Shown here: positions 4,904 through 6,424 of the stretch, piece by piece | Numbering within the stretch: the first letter of the stretch is position 1 | How the letters are laid out: each line of letters begins with the position of its first letter | Position numbers and translations under genes: made by a program | Assembly: GCA_023417665.1 (NCBI GenBank) | Contig: JAEZFA010000150.1 | Span: 1-6,424, forward strand | Source: Pseudomonadota bacterium | GTDB taxonomy: Bacteria > Pseudomonadota > Alphaproteobacteria > Rhizobiales > Xanthobacteraceae | Length of the DNA stretch: 6,424 nucleotides | Direction of reading: 5' to 3' | Notes under the pieces: generated by a model | Database searches by the model: none | Seen by the model: the letters and a program-made list of their open reading frames with translations, nothing else | Told to the model about the DNA's origin: nothing

Positions 4904-6424
4904 ATGCCGGCGAAAGCAGAAACAGCGCCTAAAGGACAGCGTGCTGCGTTATGGATGTCGACGGTGGCGTTCACCGTCTGCTTCGCTGTCTGGACGATCT
5001 TCGCGATCATCGGAATCAGCATCAAGCAGCAGCTTGGTCTCAGCGAAACGCAGTTCGGTCTCCTCGTCGGTACGCCGATACTGACCGGATCGCTCATTCG
5101 AATCGCGCTCGGTGTGTGGGCGGATCAGTATGGCGGGCGCATCGTCTACACGGTGACGATGTTGGCCGCGGCGGTTGCGACATACCTTCTGACCTGGGCC
5201 ACGACCTATCCGCAGTTTTTGCTTGCAGCACTCGGCGTCGGCATCGCGGGCGGCGCGTTCTCGGTCGGCGTCGCTTACGTTTCGCGCTGGTTTCCAGCGG
5301 AAAAGCAGGGCATCGCGCTCGGCATCTTCGGTGCAGGTAACGTCGGCGCGGCAGTCACGAAGTTCACTGCGCCTTTTGTTCTGATCGCCTATGGCTGGCA
5401 AACGACCGCGAAAGTCTGGGCGCTCGCCATCGCGATCATGGCGGTCGTCTATTGGCTGACGACGAGCGACGATCCGGTCCTCAAAGCGCGACGTGCACGC
5501 GGCGAGAAGCCTAAAAGCGCATGGCTCGAGCTTGCGCCGCTCAGAAATGTGCAGGTCTGGCGCTTCTCGCTCTATTACTTCTTTGTTTTCGGCGCGTTCG
5601 TCGCGCTCTCGCTCTGGCTGCCGCGTTACCTGATCGGCGTCTATGGGCTGGACATCAAGGCCGCCGGCATGTTCGCCGCGGCCTATTCGATCCCTGCAAG
5701 TATCTTCCGTGCTTACGGTGGGCATCTCTCCGACCGCTACGGAGCGCGCCGCGTGATGTACTGGACCTTTCTGGTTTCGGTCGCGGTTACCTTTTTCCTG
5801 TCTTATCCGCCGACGGCCTATACCGTGCAGACCACGCGCGGGCCGTTCACCTTCGAACTCGCGACCGGCCTGATCGGCTTCACCGTGCTCGTCTTCGTGC
5901 TCGGTTTCTTCATGAGCCTCGGCAAGGCCGCGGTCTTCAAGCACATTCCGGTCTATTACCCGAATAACGTCGGCGCAGTCGGCGGCCTCGTCGGCATGAT
6001 CGGCGGTCTCGGCGGCTTCGTGCTCCCGATTGCCTTCGGCGTGTTGAACGATCTCACCGGCATCTGGACGAGCTGCTTTATGCTCCTGTTCGTGATCGCT
6101 TCCGGGTCGTTGATCTGGATGCACTTCGCGATCCGCAACATGGAGAGCAGCGTCGCGGTCGAGAAGCGGCAGACGCTACCGCAATTCCCCGAATTGCAGG
6201 GCGTCCACGAGCCGAAACACGGCGCCATCACCAATCCGAAACTCATCGAGAAGTGGGAGCCGGAGGACGCCGCGTTCTGGGAGAAGACGGGCAGGGCGAT
6301 CGCGCGCCGCAATCTCTGGATTTCCATTCCAGCACTTCTGCTTTCTTTCGCGGTGTGGATGGTCTGGTCGATCGTGGTCGCGAAACTTCCCGCGGTCGGA
6401 TTCAAATTCACGACAGATCAACTG
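4904..6424 (+). CDS. narK: NarK1-NarK2 fusion nitrate/nitrite transporter, cut by the right edge
   Basis: Inner-membrane major-facilitator protein that brings nitrate to respiratory nitrate reductase and exports nitrite. The 507 codons present hold a full NarK1-type unit (about residues 14-412, twelve helices), a hydrophilic linker (about 412-458), and the opening of a second unit (RRNLWISIPALLLSFAVWMV at 468-487). NarK1-type units are regarded as proton/nitrate symporters and NarK2-type as nitrate/nitrite antiporters; Paracoccus has the same fusion. Substrate arginines are Arg66 (GSLIRIALG) and Arg269 (SIFRAYGGHLSDR), equivalent by motif to Arg89 and Arg305 of Escherichia coli NarK. Nitrate-signature segments are GIFGAGNVGAAVTKF at 140-154 and GGLVGMIGGLGGFVLP at 360-375. 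The ATG at 4904 follows GGGGG at 4894-4898; an ATG at 4888 is out of frame. No stop occurs before the window ends. An FNR-type box lies 71 bases upstream, and narGHJI probably follows. Confidence 0.93.
   Translation, partial: MPAKAETAPKGQRAALWMSTVAFTVCFAVWTIFAIIGISIKQQLGLSETQFGLLVGTPILTGSLIRIALGVWADQYGGRIVYTVTMLAAAVATYLLTWATTYPQFLLAALGVGIAGGAFSVGVAYVSRWFPAEKQGIALGIFGAGNVGAAVTKFTAPFVLIAYGWQTTAKVWALAIAIMAVVYWLTTSDDPVLKARRARGEKPKSAWLELAPLRNVQVWRFSLYYFFVFGAFVALSLWLPRYLIGVYGLDIKAAGMFAAAYSIPASIFRAYGGHLSDRYGARRVMYWTFLVSVAVTFFLSYPPTAYTVQTTRGPFTFELATGLIGFTVLVFVLGFFMSLGKAAVFKHIPVYYPNNVGAVGGLVGMIGGLGGFVLPIAFGVLNDLTGIWTSCFMLLFVIASGSLIWMHFAIRNMESSVAVEKRQTLPQFPELQGVHEPKHGAITNPKLIEKWEPEDAAFWEKTGRAIARRNLWISIPALLLSFAVWMVWSIVVAKLPAVGFKFTTDQL

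Noticed and set aside
4949..6124. Long open frame of 391 codons on the minus strand inside narK
   Set aside because: It is the antisense of a membrane-protein gene. The extreme charged composition reflects complementing hydrophobic codons, and narK in the plus frame has clear family motifs.

Overview
The window looks like a denitrification / nitrate-respiration locus from a GC-rich alphaproteobacterium. A Hyphomicrobiales (Bradyrhizobium/Afipia-like) host is my guess from codon use and gene content; no marker in the window fixes the taxon. It holds six protein-coding genes, one cut by the right edge and one with an uncertain left end. I see no rRNA, tRNA, CRISPR array or complete mobile element.

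Layout. (1) 32-1021, plus strand: a permease of the NrtB/SsuC/TauC type of ABC importer, with an abnormal 5' end. (2) 1022-1477: a gene-free gap holding a degenerate direct repeat, a 15-bp dyad and, at its right end, an FNR-family box placed as an activator site for the next gene. (3) 1478-3988, plus strand: a compact three-gene run made of a CBS-CBS-BON protein, the heme-copper membrane protein NnrS and a DUF2478 protein. (4) 4001-4696, minus strand: a CRP/FNR-family regulator without the FNR iron-sulfur cysteines, best matched to NarR/NnrR/Dnr-type regulators. (5) 4697-4903: a divergent control region with two further FNR-type boxes and two short dyads. (6) 4904 to the right edge, plus strand: narK, whose reading frame passes from a complete NarK1-type transporter into the first helix of a second transporter, so it is a NarK1-NarK2 fusion cut by the window.

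How the parts fit. All three FNR-type boxes follow TTGA(C/T)-N4-(A/G)TCAA. Two sit about 41.5 bp ahead of a plausible start point, the geometry of class II activation: one before the CBS-BON/nnrS/DUF2478 run, one before narK. The third overlaps the probable promoter of the regulator gene itself, which suggests autoregulation. A simple model is that the regulator senses low oxygen, NO or nitrate/nitrite and switches on nitrate uptake (NarK, presumably followed by narGHJI outside the window) together with a nitrosative-stress and accessory operon. The ABC permease on the left appears to belong to a separate unit.

Most of the window is recognisable biology. The less described parts are the DUF2478 and CBS-BON proteins in this setting, the odd 5' end of the permease, and the dyads and repeats in the two control regions. 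I found no clear evidence of an entirely new system.
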